This document shows, one piece after another, positions 39,910 through 48,570 of a stretch of 64,000 bases of DNA. Where the stretch lies: assembly GCA_035536915.1 (NCBI GenBank), contig DATLNE010000047.1, positions 1 to 64,000 on the forward strand. Direction: 5' to 3'. The translations under genes were made by a program, and so were the position numbers. This DNA is from Acidimicrobiales bacterium (GTDB taxonomy: Bacteria > Actinomycetota > Acidimicrobiia > Acidimicrobiales > JAHWLA01). Positions within the stretch are counted from its first letter, which is position 1. Each line of letters opens with the position of its first letter. The notes under the pieces are model-generated. The model ran no database searches. It was given only the letters and a program-made list of their open reading frames with translations, and was not told where the DNA came from.

Positions 39910-40472
39910 GCATCACGTTGTACCGGGTCTTCCCCTGGTTGGCGAAGGCCCGACCCGGACAACCCGGCCATCCGCTGTTCGTGCCTCGCGGCGCCGCAGG
40001 CCGGGTCGACAACCCCGAGCAGTACGACGTGCTCTACCTGTCCGACGGCCCGGGCGGCGCGTGCGCCGAGACGTTCGCCTACCTCTCGGTGTGGAACGAC
40101 CTGTTGCTGCTCGGCTCGCCGCTCCTGCCCGACAGCGTGGCCGCCATCGCCACCTACGCCCTCGACGCCGCCGTGTGCGACCTCGACGACGCCGCCCGCC
40201 TGGTGGCGCTCGGCCTGCGCCCCTCCTCCGTGGTGACCCGGGAGCGGCCCGTCACCCAGGCGTGGGCGCTGCGGCTGTTCGCCGAGGGGCGGTGGGCGGG
40301 CGTGCGCTGGTGGTCGTACCACGACCCCCGATGGGGGAGCCACGGCATCTGGGACATCGGCGCGCTCCGGCTGGAGGGCGTCGAGCCCGTGACCCTCGAC
40401 CACCCCGGCGTGGGCGAGGCGGCCGAGGTGCTGGCCCGCCCGGTCCACGGCCGCAAGGGCGGCGGACGGTAG
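39906..40472 (+). CDS. RES-domain toxin (NAD+-consuming)
   Basis: 188 residues. The RES fold is shown by TLYRVFPWL with the first Arg, YLSDGPGGACAETFAYL with Glu, and WWSYHDPRWGSHGIWD with Ser. In the family these toxins degrade NAD+ when freed of the antitoxin. No ATG or GTG lies near the natural N-terminus; a CTG at 39906 overlaps the antitoxin stop (CTGA) and lies six bases after an AGGGGG site, so it is the best start. TTG 39918 is the alternative but would be too far from that site. Confidence 0.85.
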   Translation: MSITLYRVFPWLAKARPGQPGHPLFVPRGAAGRVDNPEQYDVLYLSDGPGGACAETFAYLSVWNDLLLLGSPLLPDSVAAIATYALDAAVCDLDDAARLVALGLRPSSVVTRERPVTQAWALRLFAEGRWAGVRWWSYHDPRWGSHGIWDIGALRLEGVEPVTLDHPGVGEAAEVLARPVHGRKGGGR

Positions 40473-40481
40473 CCTCGGAAC

Positions 40482-42341
40482 GTGGCCACGTCGCGCATCG
40501 TCGACCACGTGGGACGCGTCCTCGGCGACCGCTACCGACTCGTCGCCCCCGTCGGCACAGGAGCATCGGCGCACGTCTTCCTGGCGGACGACGTGTCGTT
40601 GCGCCGTCGCGTCGCCGTCAAGGTGCTGCACGCCGCGCTGGCCGACGACGAGTCCTTCCTGCGCCGCTTCCGGGCCGAGGCCCAGGCGGCGGCGGCCCTC
40701 AACCACCCGCACATCATGCGGGTGTTCGACTGGGGCGAGGCCGACGACGGGCCGTACGTCGTGCTCGAGCACCTGGCGGGCGGCAGCCTGCGCGACCTGC
40801 TCGACCGCGGCGTGCTGCTGAGCCCGGAGCAAGCGGTGCACGTCGGCCTCCAGGCGGCGCGGGGGCTGGAGTACGCGCACCGCCGCGGCCTTGTACACCG
40901 CGACATCAAGCCCGCCAACCTCCTGTTCGACGACGAAGGCAGGCTGTGCATCGCCGACTTCGGCCTGGCCCGGGCGCTGGCGGAAGCGGCATGGACCGAG
41001 CCTGGCGGCGCCGTGCTCGGCACCGCCAGGTACGCCTCGCCCGAGCAGGCCCAGGGCTCCTCGGTCGACGGCAAGGCCGACGTCTATTCGCTCGCCCTCG
41101 TGCTGGTCGAACTGGTCACCGGGCGGGTTCCCTTCGCCGCCGACACCACCATCGCCACCCTCATGGCCCGGGTGGGCGCCACCCTCGACCCGCCTGCGGA
41201 ACTGGGGCCGCTCGGTCCCGTCGTGCAGCAGGCGGCCGCACCGGAGACAGCCGAGCGCCTCGACGCCGCCGGGTTGGTGACAGCCCTCGAACGGGTGGCC
41301 GCCGAGCTCCCCGCACCCGAGCTGATCCCCGTGGCCGTGGCAGGCGACGAGTTGACCGTGCCCGTCGCCGTGCCCAAGGACCTCACCGAGCACGGCACCA
41401 CCCGCGCCCGTCTCTACGACCACGAAGCCGACGCCGCCCCGGCGCTGTCGCCCGAGGCCGTCCGTCGCCGTCGCCGGTGGCCGTGGGTCGCCCTGCTCAC
41501 GGTTGTCGCCCTGCTGGTCGCTGCGGGCGCCGCCTTTGCCGTCATCGAAGCAACCAAGCCCACCCACGCCGTGCCGTCGCTCCGGGGCAAGACCGTCGAG
41601 GCGGCGCGCGCCGAGGTGGCCGACGAGAAGTTCAAGGTGCGAGTCGCCCGCCAGGAGTTCCACGAGACGGCACCGGCAGGCGAGATCCTCGACCAGGACC
41701 CGTCCTCGGGGAAGCTCAAGGAAGGCGACACCATCAAGGTGGTGGTCTCGCAGGGCCCGTCGCCGCGGCAGGTGCCCGAACTGGCGGGCCTCGACGAAGC
41801 GGGCGCTACCGCGCGACTCACCGCCGAAGGCTTCGCCCCCAAGGTGGCCCGTCGTTACGACGAGACGGCGGCCAAGGGCGCCGTGCTCGACTGGCAGCCG
41901 CGGGGCATGCAGGCCAAGGGCACCGAGATCCTGGTGACGGTGTCGGATGGCCCGACGCCCAAGCCGCTGGCGGAGCTGACAGGCAAGGCCTACGACGAGG
42001 CAGCCAAGGCGCTCACCGACGCCGGCCTGGTGCCCGTGCGCAAGGACGTCTTCTCCGACGAGGTCGAGACGGGCAAGGTGGTGTCGACCACGCCGCCGGG
42101 CGGCACGCCCGTCACCAAGGGCAGCCGCATCACCGTCAACGTGTCGAAGGGCCCCGAGACCGTCGCCGTGCCCAACGTCATCGGCCAGACCATCGACCAG
42201 GCTCGCGCCGCCTTGGAAGCTGCAGGCCTGCAGGTGGCCGGGGTGTTCGGGCCGCCCAAGGCCACACGGGTGTTCCAGAGCGACCCCGGTCCCGGCGTGA
42301 AGGTGAAGAAGGGCACGGCCGTCGCCCTGTACGTGCGCTGA
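40482..42341 (+). CDS. PASTA-domain serine/threonine kinase
   Basis: 619 residues from GTG 40482. Kinase domain at residues ~17-270: glycine loop GTGASAHVFL, Lys47 in VAVKVLH, catalytic Asp141 in VHRDIKPANLLF, DFGLA, and ASPEQAQGSSVDGKADVYSL. One membrane helix at ~333-356 (PWVALLTVVALLVAAGAAFA), then four PASTA repeats outside (AVPSLRGKTVEAARAEV; VPELAGLDEAGATARL; PLAELTGKAYDEAAKAL; VPNVIGQTIDQARAAL). In the family PASTA binds muropeptides and the kinase controls growth and division. It starts ten bases after the RES toxin. Confidence 0.93.
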   Translation: MATSRIVDHVGRVLGDRYRLVAPVGTGASAHVFLADDVSLRRRVAVKVLHAALADDESFLRRFRAEAQAAAALNHPHIMRVFDWGEADDGPYVVLEHLAGGSLRDLLDRGVLLSPEQAVHVGLQAARGLEYAHRRGLVHRDIKPANLLFDDEGRLCIADFGLARALAEAAWTEPGGAVLGTARYASPEQAQGSSVDGKADVYSLALVLVELVTGRVPFAADTTIATLMARVGATLDPPAELGPLGPVVQQAAAPETAERLDAAGLVTALERVAAELPAPELIPVAVAGDELTVPVAVPKDLTEHGTTRARLYDHEADAAPALSPEAVRRRRRWPWVALLTVVALLVAAGAAFAVIEATKPTHAVPSLRGKTVEAARAEVADEKFKVRVARQEFHETAPAGEILDQDPSSGKLKEGDTIKVVVSQGPSPRQVPELAGLDEAGATARLTAEGFAPKVARRYDETAAKGAVLDWQPRGMQAKGTEILVTVSDGPTPKPLAELTGKAYDEAAKALTDAGLVPVRKDVFSDEVETGKVVSTTPPGGTPVTKGSRITVNVSKGPETVAVPNVIGQTIDQARAALEAAGLQVAGVFGPPKATRVFQSDPGPGVKVKKGTAVALYVR

Positions 42342-42357
42342 CCGCTAAGTTCCCCGG

Positions 42358-43266
42358 ATGGCTACGAGCAATGGGAACGCGGGCGCCCTCGACGGGCGCG
42401 TTGCCATCATCACCGGCGCCGGTCGCGGCCTGGGGCGGGAGTACGCACTGCTCTTCGCCGCCGAGGGAGCGCGTGTGGTGGTCAACGACCTCGGTGGCGC
42501 CATCGACGGCTCCGGCGACGACCGCACGCCGGCCCAGCAGGTGGTCGACGAGATCGAGGCGGCGGGTGGCCAGGCCGTGGCCAACGCCGACAACGTGGCC
42601 GATTGGGACGGCGCCGAGCGCCTGATCGAGGCCGCCGTCGAGGCCTTCGGCGACCTCCACGTCCTCGTCAACAACGCAGGCATCCTGCGCGACCGCACGC
42701 TCGTCAACATGAGCGAAGCCGAGTGGGACGACGTCATCGAGGTACACCTCAAGGGCCACTTCGCCCCGACCCGTCACGCCGCCACCTACTGGCGTGCCCA
42801 ATGCAAGGCGGGCAACGACGTGCGGGCGTCGGTGATCAACACCTCGTCGACGTCGGGGCTCGTGGGCAACCCGGGCCAGTCCAACTACGGCGCCGCCAAG
42901 GCGGGCATCGCCGCCTTCACCCAGATCACAGCGCAGGAGTTGGCCCGCTACGGCGTGCGGTGCAACGCCATCGCACCGGCCGCTCGCACCCGCCTCACCG
43001 AGGCCACGCCCGGCCTGAGCGACGTGGTGCGACCCCCCGACGACCCCGACCACTTCGACGTGTGGGACCCTGCCAACATCGCCCCCTTGGTGGCGTGGCT
43101 GGCCAAAGAGGACTGCCCGGCCACAGGGCGCGTCTTCTTCGCCCAGGGGGGCAAGGTGCAGCTCTTCCAGCCCTGGACGCTGGCCGACACCGTGGAGCGC
43201 AACCACCGCTGGACGGTGGCCGAGCTCGACGGCGAGCTCACCCGCCTGCTCGGTAGCAGGCACTAG
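42358..43266 (+). CDS. Short-chain dehydrogenase/reductase
   Basis: 302 residues. NAD(P)-binding TGAGRGLGREYALLFA (residues ~19-34) and NNAG; catalytic Tyr177 and Lys181 in QSNYGAAKAGIAAF, preceded by the serine in INTSSTSGL. The long loop NDLGGAIDGSGDDRTPAQ and the C-terminal extension resemble the dehydrogenase part of 17-beta-HSD type 4 / MFE-2 proteins, so the substrate may be a 3-hydroxyacyl-CoA. Substrate not determined by sequence. Starts 16 bases after the kinase. Confidence 0.88.
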   Translation: MATSNGNAGALDGRVAIITGAGRGLGREYALLFAAEGARVVVNDLGGAIDGSGDDRTPAQQVVDEIEAAGGQAVANADNVADWDGAERLIEAAVEAFGDLHVLVNNAGILRDRTLVNMSEAEWDDVIEVHLKGHFAPTRHAATYWRAQCKAGNDVRASVINTSSTSGLVGNPGQSNYGAAKAGIAAFTQITAQELARYGVRCNAIAPAARTRLTEATPGLSDVVRPPDDPDHFDVWDPANIAPLVAWLAKEDCPATGRVFFAQGGKVQLFQPWTLADTVERNHRWTVAELDGELTRLLGSRH

Positions 43267-43441
43267 TCCGTTCGGGTCATTCGCGATTTGGTGCTGTCCG
43301 TTTGCAGACCTCTTGTCGTATCGTCAGGAATGTCAGCAGGGCCCAAGAGGGCGGTGTTGCTGAGGCAGCGTTCCCCAGCCGCTGCCGGTGCCGCCGCCCC
43401 CTTGGGCCCTGCGGCGCGCCTGCGCGGCGATTGAGCCGCTG

Positions 43442-44971
43442 ATGGCGCCCGACCGCGACGACGCCTTGAACATCGGCCCCGTCGGGGGCGAGGAGATCGT
43501 CGTCGTCCCCTGGCCGCTGCTGCTGCGGCGGCGAGTGGCTCGGCGCATCCGCAGCGGCGACCGCTTCCGGTGGTGGGTGCTGTGGTCGGTGTTGGCCGGG
43601 CTGTTCTCGGTCTATGCCGTGTTCACCCTCATGGCCGTCGCCCTGCCTCGCATCGCAGGCGAGTTCGACACCACCACCAGCACCATGACGTGGGTGGTGA
43701 CGGGGCCGCTGTTGGTCTTCGGCGTGGCTGCCCCGTTGTTGGGCAAGTCGGGCGACGTGTTCGGGCACCGCCGCCTTTACCTGATCGGCATGGCCGTGGC
43801 CTTCGTGTGCGCGGGGCTCACGGCAGTGGCACCCTCGGCCGCCACGTTGATCGCCGTCCGCATGGTGGCTGCCTTGGGCAGTGGTGCCGTGGGCTCCGCC
43901 TCGATGGCATTGATCTTCACCGTGTTCGAGCCGCACGACCGGGTGAAGGCCATGGGCTTCTGGTCGCTGGTCGGCGCGGGCGCCCCGGTCATCGGGGTGG
44001 CCGCGGGCGGCCCCCTCGTGGAAGCGGTGGGGTGGCGGTGGGTGTTCGCCGCCCAAGCGCCGCTGGTGGCGCTGGCCGCTTTGTTGTGCCTGGCCGTGTT
44101 GCCCGAGACCACTCGCTCGGCGTCGCGGGCGCTCGACTGGCGCGGGGTGCTCACGCTGTCGGTTGCGGTGACGAGCCTGCTGCTCGCCCTCAACCGGGGG
44201 CCGGCGCTGGGGTGGACGAGCCCGTTCGTGCTCGGCGGCTTCGCCTTGGCGCCGCTGGCCGCCGCCGCCTTCGTCTACGTCGAGCGCCGTGCCGTCGACC
44301 CGTTGGTGCCGTTGCAGTACTTCCGGCGCCGCAACTTCGTGTTCCCGGCGGGGGCTCTGGCGTTCTCGCAGTTCGCCTACATGGGCGGGTTCATCCTGTC
44401 GCCGCTGCTGCTGGGCGGGCCGATGTTCGGCTACGGCGAGTCGCGCATCGGCTTCATCGTGTTGTCGCGGCCGTTGTCGTTCTCGATCATCGCTCCCATC
44501 GCCGGCTACGTCGCCGTGCGCGTGGGGGAGCGCTCGGCTGCGGTGGTCGGGACGGCGGCGATCGCCGTGTCGATGGCCGTGTTCGCCGTGGTCGGCCCGG
44601 GCGACGTGGGGATCGTGGTGGCCGCCTTGTTGTTGTCGGGCTTGGGCAACGGCATCGCCTCGCCGTCGCTGGCCTCCAGCGTGGCCAACACCGTCAGCGA
44701 CGAGCACCTCGGGGTGGCGGGCGCCGCCCAACAGCTGCTCGTCCAGGTCGGCGTGGTGGCCGGCATCCAGGTCATGCAGACGGTGCAGGCCTCGCGTGAG
44801 GCGGCTGTGGGGGTCGAGCAGTCGTTCGGCGACGCCTACGTGGTGGGTGGCGTGGCCGCCCTGCTGGCCGTGGCCTGCGCGGTGTTCGTGCGCAGCGCCG
44901 TGCGCGACGAGGGCGCCCCTGCGGGCGCCCTCGAAACTGCTCCAGCCTGTGGCGAATCGCTCAGGCGGTGA
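43442..44971 (+). CDS. MFS transporter (DHA2-like)
   Basis: 509 residues from ATG 43442; the open frame extends 54 bases further upstream without a better start. Major-facilitator exporter with 12-14 helices: FSVYAVFTLMAVALPRIAGEF, VVTGPLLVFGVAAPLLGKSGD and FGHRRLYLIGMAVAFV (motif A region), and the drug-antiporter-like GFWSLVGAGAPVIGVAAGGP. Substrate unknown. It ends by overlapping the convergent SCP2-like gene by 11 bases. Confidence 0.88.
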   Translation: MAPDRDDALNIGPVGGEEIVVVPWPLLLRRRVARRIRSGDRFRWWVLWSVLAGLFSVYAVFTLMAVALPRIAGEFDTTTSTMTWVVTGPLLVFGVAAPLLGKSGDVFGHRRLYLIGMAVAFVCAGLTAVAPSAATLIAVRMVAALGSGAVGSASMALIFTVFEPHDRVKAMGFWSLVGAGAPVIGVAAGGPLVEAVGWRWVFAAQAPLVALAALLCLAVLPETTRSASRALDWRGVLTLSVAVTSLLLALNRGPALGWTSPFVLGGFALAPLAAAAFVYVERRAVDPLVPLQYFRRRNFVFPAGALAFSQFAYMGGFILSPLLLGGPMFGYGESRIGFIVLSRPLSFSIIAPIAGYVAVRVGERSAAVVGTAAIAVSMAVFAVVGPGDVGIVVAALLLSGLGNGIASPSLASSVANTVSDEHLGVAGAAQQLLVQVGVVAGIQVMQTVQASREAAVGVEQSFGDAYVVGGVAALLAVACAVFVRSAVRDEGAPAGALETAPACGESLRR

Positions 44972-45371
44972 TGTCCTTGATGCGGCCTGCGATCTCCAAG
45001 GTGGTGGGGTCGGGCGAGGTCTGCTGCATGGCCATGAGCTTGGTCATGTCGCCCTGCACCTTGATCTTGCCTGCCATGAAGGCCTGCATCCCGGCCTGCG
45101 GGTTGCCGTCGACGAAGATGGCCTTGGCCGTCTCGTAGTCGAGGGTGACGGTCACATCTGCTGTATCGAGGTGCCCGGTGTCCATCTCCATCTCGCCGCC
45201 CGAGGTGTCCATGTGGGCGTTGACGGTGCCTTCGCCGAAGGGGACGTCGGTGATGATCTGGTTCATCTTGACGGCGTGGGTCGGCGCCGCTGCCTTGCCG
45301 CGAAATTCTTCGCGGATTTCTTTGGCAGCGTTCATCCACTCGTCACTCAGGAAAGGGTGCTTGTCGGCCAT
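44961..45371 (-). CDS. SCP2 sterol-binding domain protein
   Basis: 136 residues from ATG 45371 (MADKHPFLSDEWMNAA). The SCP2 fold is shown by VTVTLDYETAKAIFVDGNP, MQAFMAGKIKVQGDMTKLMA and the IAGRIKDITA end. Binds lipid-like ligands or acyl-CoA; ligand unknown. The related small protein at 28643-29095 is more diverged. Confidence 0.85.
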   Translation of the reverse strand: MADKHPFLSDEWMNAAKEIREEFRGKAAAPTHAVKMNQIITDVPFGEGTVNAHMDTSGGEMEMDTGHLDTADVTVTLDYETAKAIFVDGNPQAGMQAFMAGKIKVQGDMTKLMAMQQTSPDPTTLEIAGRIKDITA

Positions 45372-45381
45372 GCCGCGGACC

Positions 45382-45930
45382 TTACCCGGTTGGTGCACTG
45401 TTCGTGCTGGTTGGCTGGCGGTCGATGAGGAAGATCGACCCCCCGGTCAGGACGATGCTCAAGGCGAAGGCGATCAGCCAGTGCGTGGCGTTGGCCCGGG
45501 CGGGCCGGTCGCCACCTTCGGACGGGACGGCCTCGCCTTCGATGCGGGGGACGACGTCGACCACCCGCCAGTCGCCGTCGTGTTTCACGAGCACGGCGAC
45601 CGCGGAGCGCTCCCGCCGCTCGCCACCCTTGATGCGGGCGGTGACCCGGAAAGGCACTCGGGCTTGGTCGACGTCGACGGCGGCCTTGCCCACTTCGAGG
45701 TCGCTGAACATGCGCTCGTCCGGCTCGGCGTCGGGGGGCTTGACGTTGGCGGTGGCGGCGGGCTCGGCCAGTTCGTCGGCCCGCTTGGCGCCTTCTTCAC
45801 GAAGGCCGTCGCGGCCTTGTTCGCTGACAGCCTGGAGCCATCGTTCGGTCACGCCCGACGGGCGGGCCTCGCTGCGGCCGCAGGCCGAGGTGGCCAGGAG
45901 CAGCGCGGCGATCACCAGCAGGCGCTTCAT
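45382..45930 (-). CDS. Lipoprotein with C-terminal membrane helix
   Basis: 182 residues from ATG 45930, overlapping the MFS gene before it (ATGA). Lipobox LLLATSAC with lipidated Cys17. The domain that follows (VTERWLQAVSEQGRDGL, FRVTARIKGGERRERSAVAV, HDGDWRVVDVVPR) is like the NTF2-like or DUF4878 fold seen in lipoproteins. A second hydrophobic helix lies near the C-terminus (LIAFALSIVLTGGSIFLI), which is unusual for a lipoprotein and would tether both ends. Function unknown. Confidence 0.75.
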   Translation of the reverse strand: MKRLLVIAALLLATSACGRSEARPSGVTERWLQAVSEQGRDGLREEGAKRADELAEPAATANVKPPDAEPDERMFSDLEVGKAAVDVDQARVPFRVTARIKGGERRERSAVAVLVKHDGDWRVVDVVPRIEGEAVPSEGGDRPARANATHWLIAFALSIVLTGGSIFLIDRQPTSTNSAPTG

Positions 45931-47351
45931 GCGTGCACCCCCGTGATGTCCTCCAGCTCCATGCCTTTGGTCTCGGGGATGTAGCGCCAGACCACGTAGA
46001 TGCCTGGCAGCCACAGGACCATGAGCAGGCTGACGGAGTCGCCGATGCTGCCGATGGCGCCGGTGGAGTGGTCGCCCAGGACGCCGACGATCACCGGGCC
46101 GAACACGTAGCCCGCGATCTCGAAGATGTTGCGCACCCACGCCGCCGACTGGGCCCGGATGTCGGTCGGAAAGAGTTCGCTGGCGAAGGCGCCGAGCACG
46201 GGCGCCGCGCCCAGGCCGAAGAACACGGCGAGGATCAGCGCCGGGAAGGCCAGCGTCTTGCTCTCGACCTGGAACAGGACGATGGCCCAGAAGGCGCCCA
46301 TGGCGAAGTAGATGGTGGCGGTGGGACGGCGGCCGATGCGCTCCATGAGCCGTCCGCACACCACGTAGCCGATCACGCCGAGGCCGTAGGCGAAGATGAT
46401 GTAGAAGCCGATCTCGGCCGAGGTGAAGCCCCGTTCTCGTTCGGCGTAGAAGGCCCACCACGCTGTCGAGGCGATGAGGGGGAGCGACCGGCCCAGGTGG
46501 ATGAGGCCGACGGCCATGAGCATCTTGCGGTTCGAGGGCCGCCACGACTCCCACATCGACTGGCGTTGCGGAAGTTGGCCCGCGGCGCGGCGCTGTTGCT
46601 CCTCCTCGAAGCGGCGGGTCTCCTTGATGCGGGTGCGGAACACCGACAGGAGGGCCAGCGGCACCAGCCCGACGAGGTAGAGCGTGCGCCATTCGAGGGG
46701 GCCGTCCTGCACGCCGAGTTGGAGCAGGACGCCGATGACGATGACACCGAGGGCGGCGCATGCCAGCAAGGTGCCGAGGGCGCGGCCCCGGCGTTCGGCG
46801 GGGAACTCCTCGACGACCATGGTGACGGCCGCCGCGTACTCGGCCCCGAGGAAGATGCGGGCGATGAGCTGGAAGGCGGTGAACGACCAGATGTCCCAAC
46901 TGAGGGCGGTGAGCGCGGTGAAGACGGTGTAGCCGACGACGCTGTAGAGCAGCAGCTTGCGCCTGCCCAGGCGGTCGCCGATGCGGGTGAAGAAGAAGGC
47001 GCTGGCCGTGCCCAGTTCGATGACGCCCCGGGCCCAGCCCAGCGTCGACTCGGGCACGCGGAAGGTGTTCTGGATGTCGCCCAGCAGCAGGCTGAGGATG
47101 GAGTTGTCGTAGCCCTCGAAGAACGTGGCGCTGACGAGCAGGATCAGCAGCGTCTTGAGGTATGTCGGCGTGCGGGGGCTGCCGGGCGGGTGGACCTCGC
47201 CGATGGGCGGCTCGCCGTAGGCGCCCTCCCCGGGCTCGATCCACGTGGCCTTGTCGTCGGCCGTGTCGACCACGCGGTCGACGGCCGCCGCGGCGGCCGC
47301 GTCTGCGTCTGTGGGCCGACGTGTGCGTCTGGGCCTCTGTCCTGCTTCCAA
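45927..47351 (-). CDS. MFS transporter, sugar-porter/metabolite-H+ symporter type
   Basis: 474 residues from ATG 47351. After a ~55-residue polar N-terminus there are twelve membrane helices. Sugar-porter marks are GDRLGRRKLLLYS, FPAERRGRALGTLLACAAL, RLMERIGRRPTATIY and the end PETKGMELEDITG. It probably imports a sugar or organic acid with protons; substrate unknown. Coupled to the downstream lipoprotein gene by a four-base overlap, which suggests the lipoprotein works with it. Confidence 0.88.
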   Translation of the reverse strand: MEAGQRPRRTRRPTDADAAAAAAVDRVVDTADDKATWIEPGEGAYGEPPIGEVHPPGSPRTPTYLKTLLILLVSATFFEGYDNSILSLLLGDIQNTFRVPESTLGWARGVIELGTASAFFFTRIGDRLGRRKLLLYSVVGYTVFTALTALSWDIWSFTAFQLIARIFLGAEYAAAVTMVVEEFPAERRGRALGTLLACAALGVIVIGVLLQLGVQDGPLEWRTLYLVGLVPLALLSVFRTRIKETRRFEEEQQRRAAGQLPQRQSMWESWRPSNRKMLMAVGLIHLGRSLPLIASTAWWAFYAERERGFTSAEIGFYIIFAYGLGVIGYVVCGRLMERIGRRPTATIYFAMGAFWAIVLFQVESKTLAFPALILAVFFGLGAAPVLGAFASELFPTDIRAQSAAWVRNIFEIAGYVFGPVIVGVLGDHSTGAIGSIGDSVSLLMVLWLPGIYVVWRYIPETKGMELEDITGVHA

Positions 47352-47419
47352 CGACCCCTCCCCAACCCCCGTGACATCGCTGTCAGAAGTTTCCGCAGGC
47401 TACCGGGTACAGTCCGTCC

Positions 47420-47731
47420 ATGGTCGCCGCCACGCGGGGGGAGCGGATCGCCGCCCGCACTCGCAACCCGAAGTGGCAGCACGCGCCGCTGCGCATCGAG
47501 ATGTCGGAGTGCATCAACTGCGACACCTGCTTGCGCCATTGCCCGCCCCAGTTCGGGGCGATCTTCAACCACGGGATCGACGTGATCATCGTGCCCGAGC
47601 TGTGCTCGGGGTGCGGGAAGTGCCTCCCGCCCGTGTGCCCTGTCGACTGCATCTACGAGGACCCGAGCTGGTCGCCTGCCCCCGCCGACTGGTGGGAGGA
47701 GCCGCTCGGGCCGGAGGACCCCTATGTCTGA
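47420..47731 (+). CDS. 4Fe-4S ferredoxin
   Basis: 103 residues. Two cluster motifs: Cys31-x2-Cys34-x2-Cys37-x3-Cys41-Pro, and Cys62-x2-Cys65-x2-Cys68-x4-Cys73-Pro with Cys77 after it. The second has one extra residue before its CP, so it may be a 4Fe-4S site with altered geometry. N-terminal basic extension. Small electron carrier; partner unknown. Its stop lies within the start of the esterase gene (8-base overlap). Confidence 0.85.
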   Translation: MVAATRGERIAARTRNPKWQHAPLRIEMSECINCDTCLRHCPPQFGAIFNHGIDVIIVPELCSGCGKCLPPVCPVDCIYEDPSWSPAPADWWEEPLGPEDPYV

Positions 47732-48488
47732 GCCTGAGATCGCTGTCTTGCCGGGCGCCGAGCCGTGGTCGTTCACCGGGTCCGACGACGGGGTGCTGGT
47801 GCTGCACGGGTTCACCGGCAACCCCAATTCCATGCGGGGGCTGGCCGAGGCGTTCGCCGCCGCGGGCTTCTCGGTGGAGATGCCGCTGCTGCCGGGGCAC
47901 GGCACCACGGTCGACGACATGAAGGCAACGGGGTGGGCCGACTGGGTTGGCGCCGCCCTGGCGGCCTACGACCGCTTGGCCGCCCGGTGTTCCCGTGTGC
48001 TCGTGGCGGCGCTGTCGATGGGCGGCGGGTTGGCGTGCCGGGTGACGCTCGACCGGCCCGAGGTCCTGGGCCTGGTGTTGGTGAACCCGATCGCCGAGCC
48101 GCCGGGAGAGGCGCTGTTCGACATCCTGCGGCTGTCGTTGGAACAGGGGGTCGAGGTGACGCCCGGGATCGGGTCCGACATCGCCCGGCCGGGGGTCACA
48201 GAGTCGGCCTACGACGGGTCGCCGCTGGCGCCCGCGCTGTCGATGTACGAAGGGGTCCGGGAGATGGCACCCCGGCTCGGGGAGATCCGCTGCCCCGTGC
48301 TGCTGTTCACCTCGCCCCAGGACCACGTGGTGCCGCCCTCGAACTCCGACTACCTCGCCTCGGTCGTCGCCGGGCCGGTGGAACGGGTCACGTGCGAGCG
48401 GTCGTACCACGTCGCCACGCTCGACTGGGACCGCGACGACATCGAGCAACGCGCCGTCGACTTCGCCCGCAAGCTCACCGCCTCGTAG
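47724..48488 (+). CDS. Carboxylesterase / monoacylglycerol lipase-like hydrolase
   Basis: 254 residues. Alpha/beta hydrolase: VLVLHGFTGNPNSM oxyanion region (residues ~24-37), nucleophile Ser98 in VAALSMGGGLACR, acid in FTSPQDHVVPP, and His in YHVATLDWDRD. The HGFTGNP motif and length match the Est30-type carboxylesterases. It overlaps the ferredoxin gene and is followed by a strong terminator. Confidence 0.9.
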   Translation: MSEPEIAVLPGAEPWSFTGSDDGVLVLHGFTGNPNSMRGLAEAFAAAGFSVEMPLLPGHGTTVDDMKATGWADWVGAALAAYDRLAARCSRVLVAALSMGGGLACRVTLDRPEVLGLVLVNPIAEPPGEALFDILRLSLEQGVEVTPGIGSDIARPGVTESAYDGSPLAPALSMYEGVREMAPRLGEIRCPVLLFTSPQDHVVPPSNSDYLASVVAGPVERVTCERSYHVATLDWDRDDIEQRAVDFARKLTAS

Positions 48489-48491
48489 GTC

Positions 48492-48526
48492 GTGCAAAAA
48501 GGGTCGCCAGGCGACCCTTTTTGCAC
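48492..48526. terminator. Strong bidirectional terminator
   Basis: Perfect 16-base arms, GTGCAAAAAGGGTCGC and its complement, with a CAG loop, four bases after the esterase stop. It gives A- and T-runs on both sides, so it can end transcription in either direction. Confidence 0.9.
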
Positions 48527-48570
48527 ATGGAACCCGATCGCTGTCACACCCCGTCTGTTGACTGGTCGGC

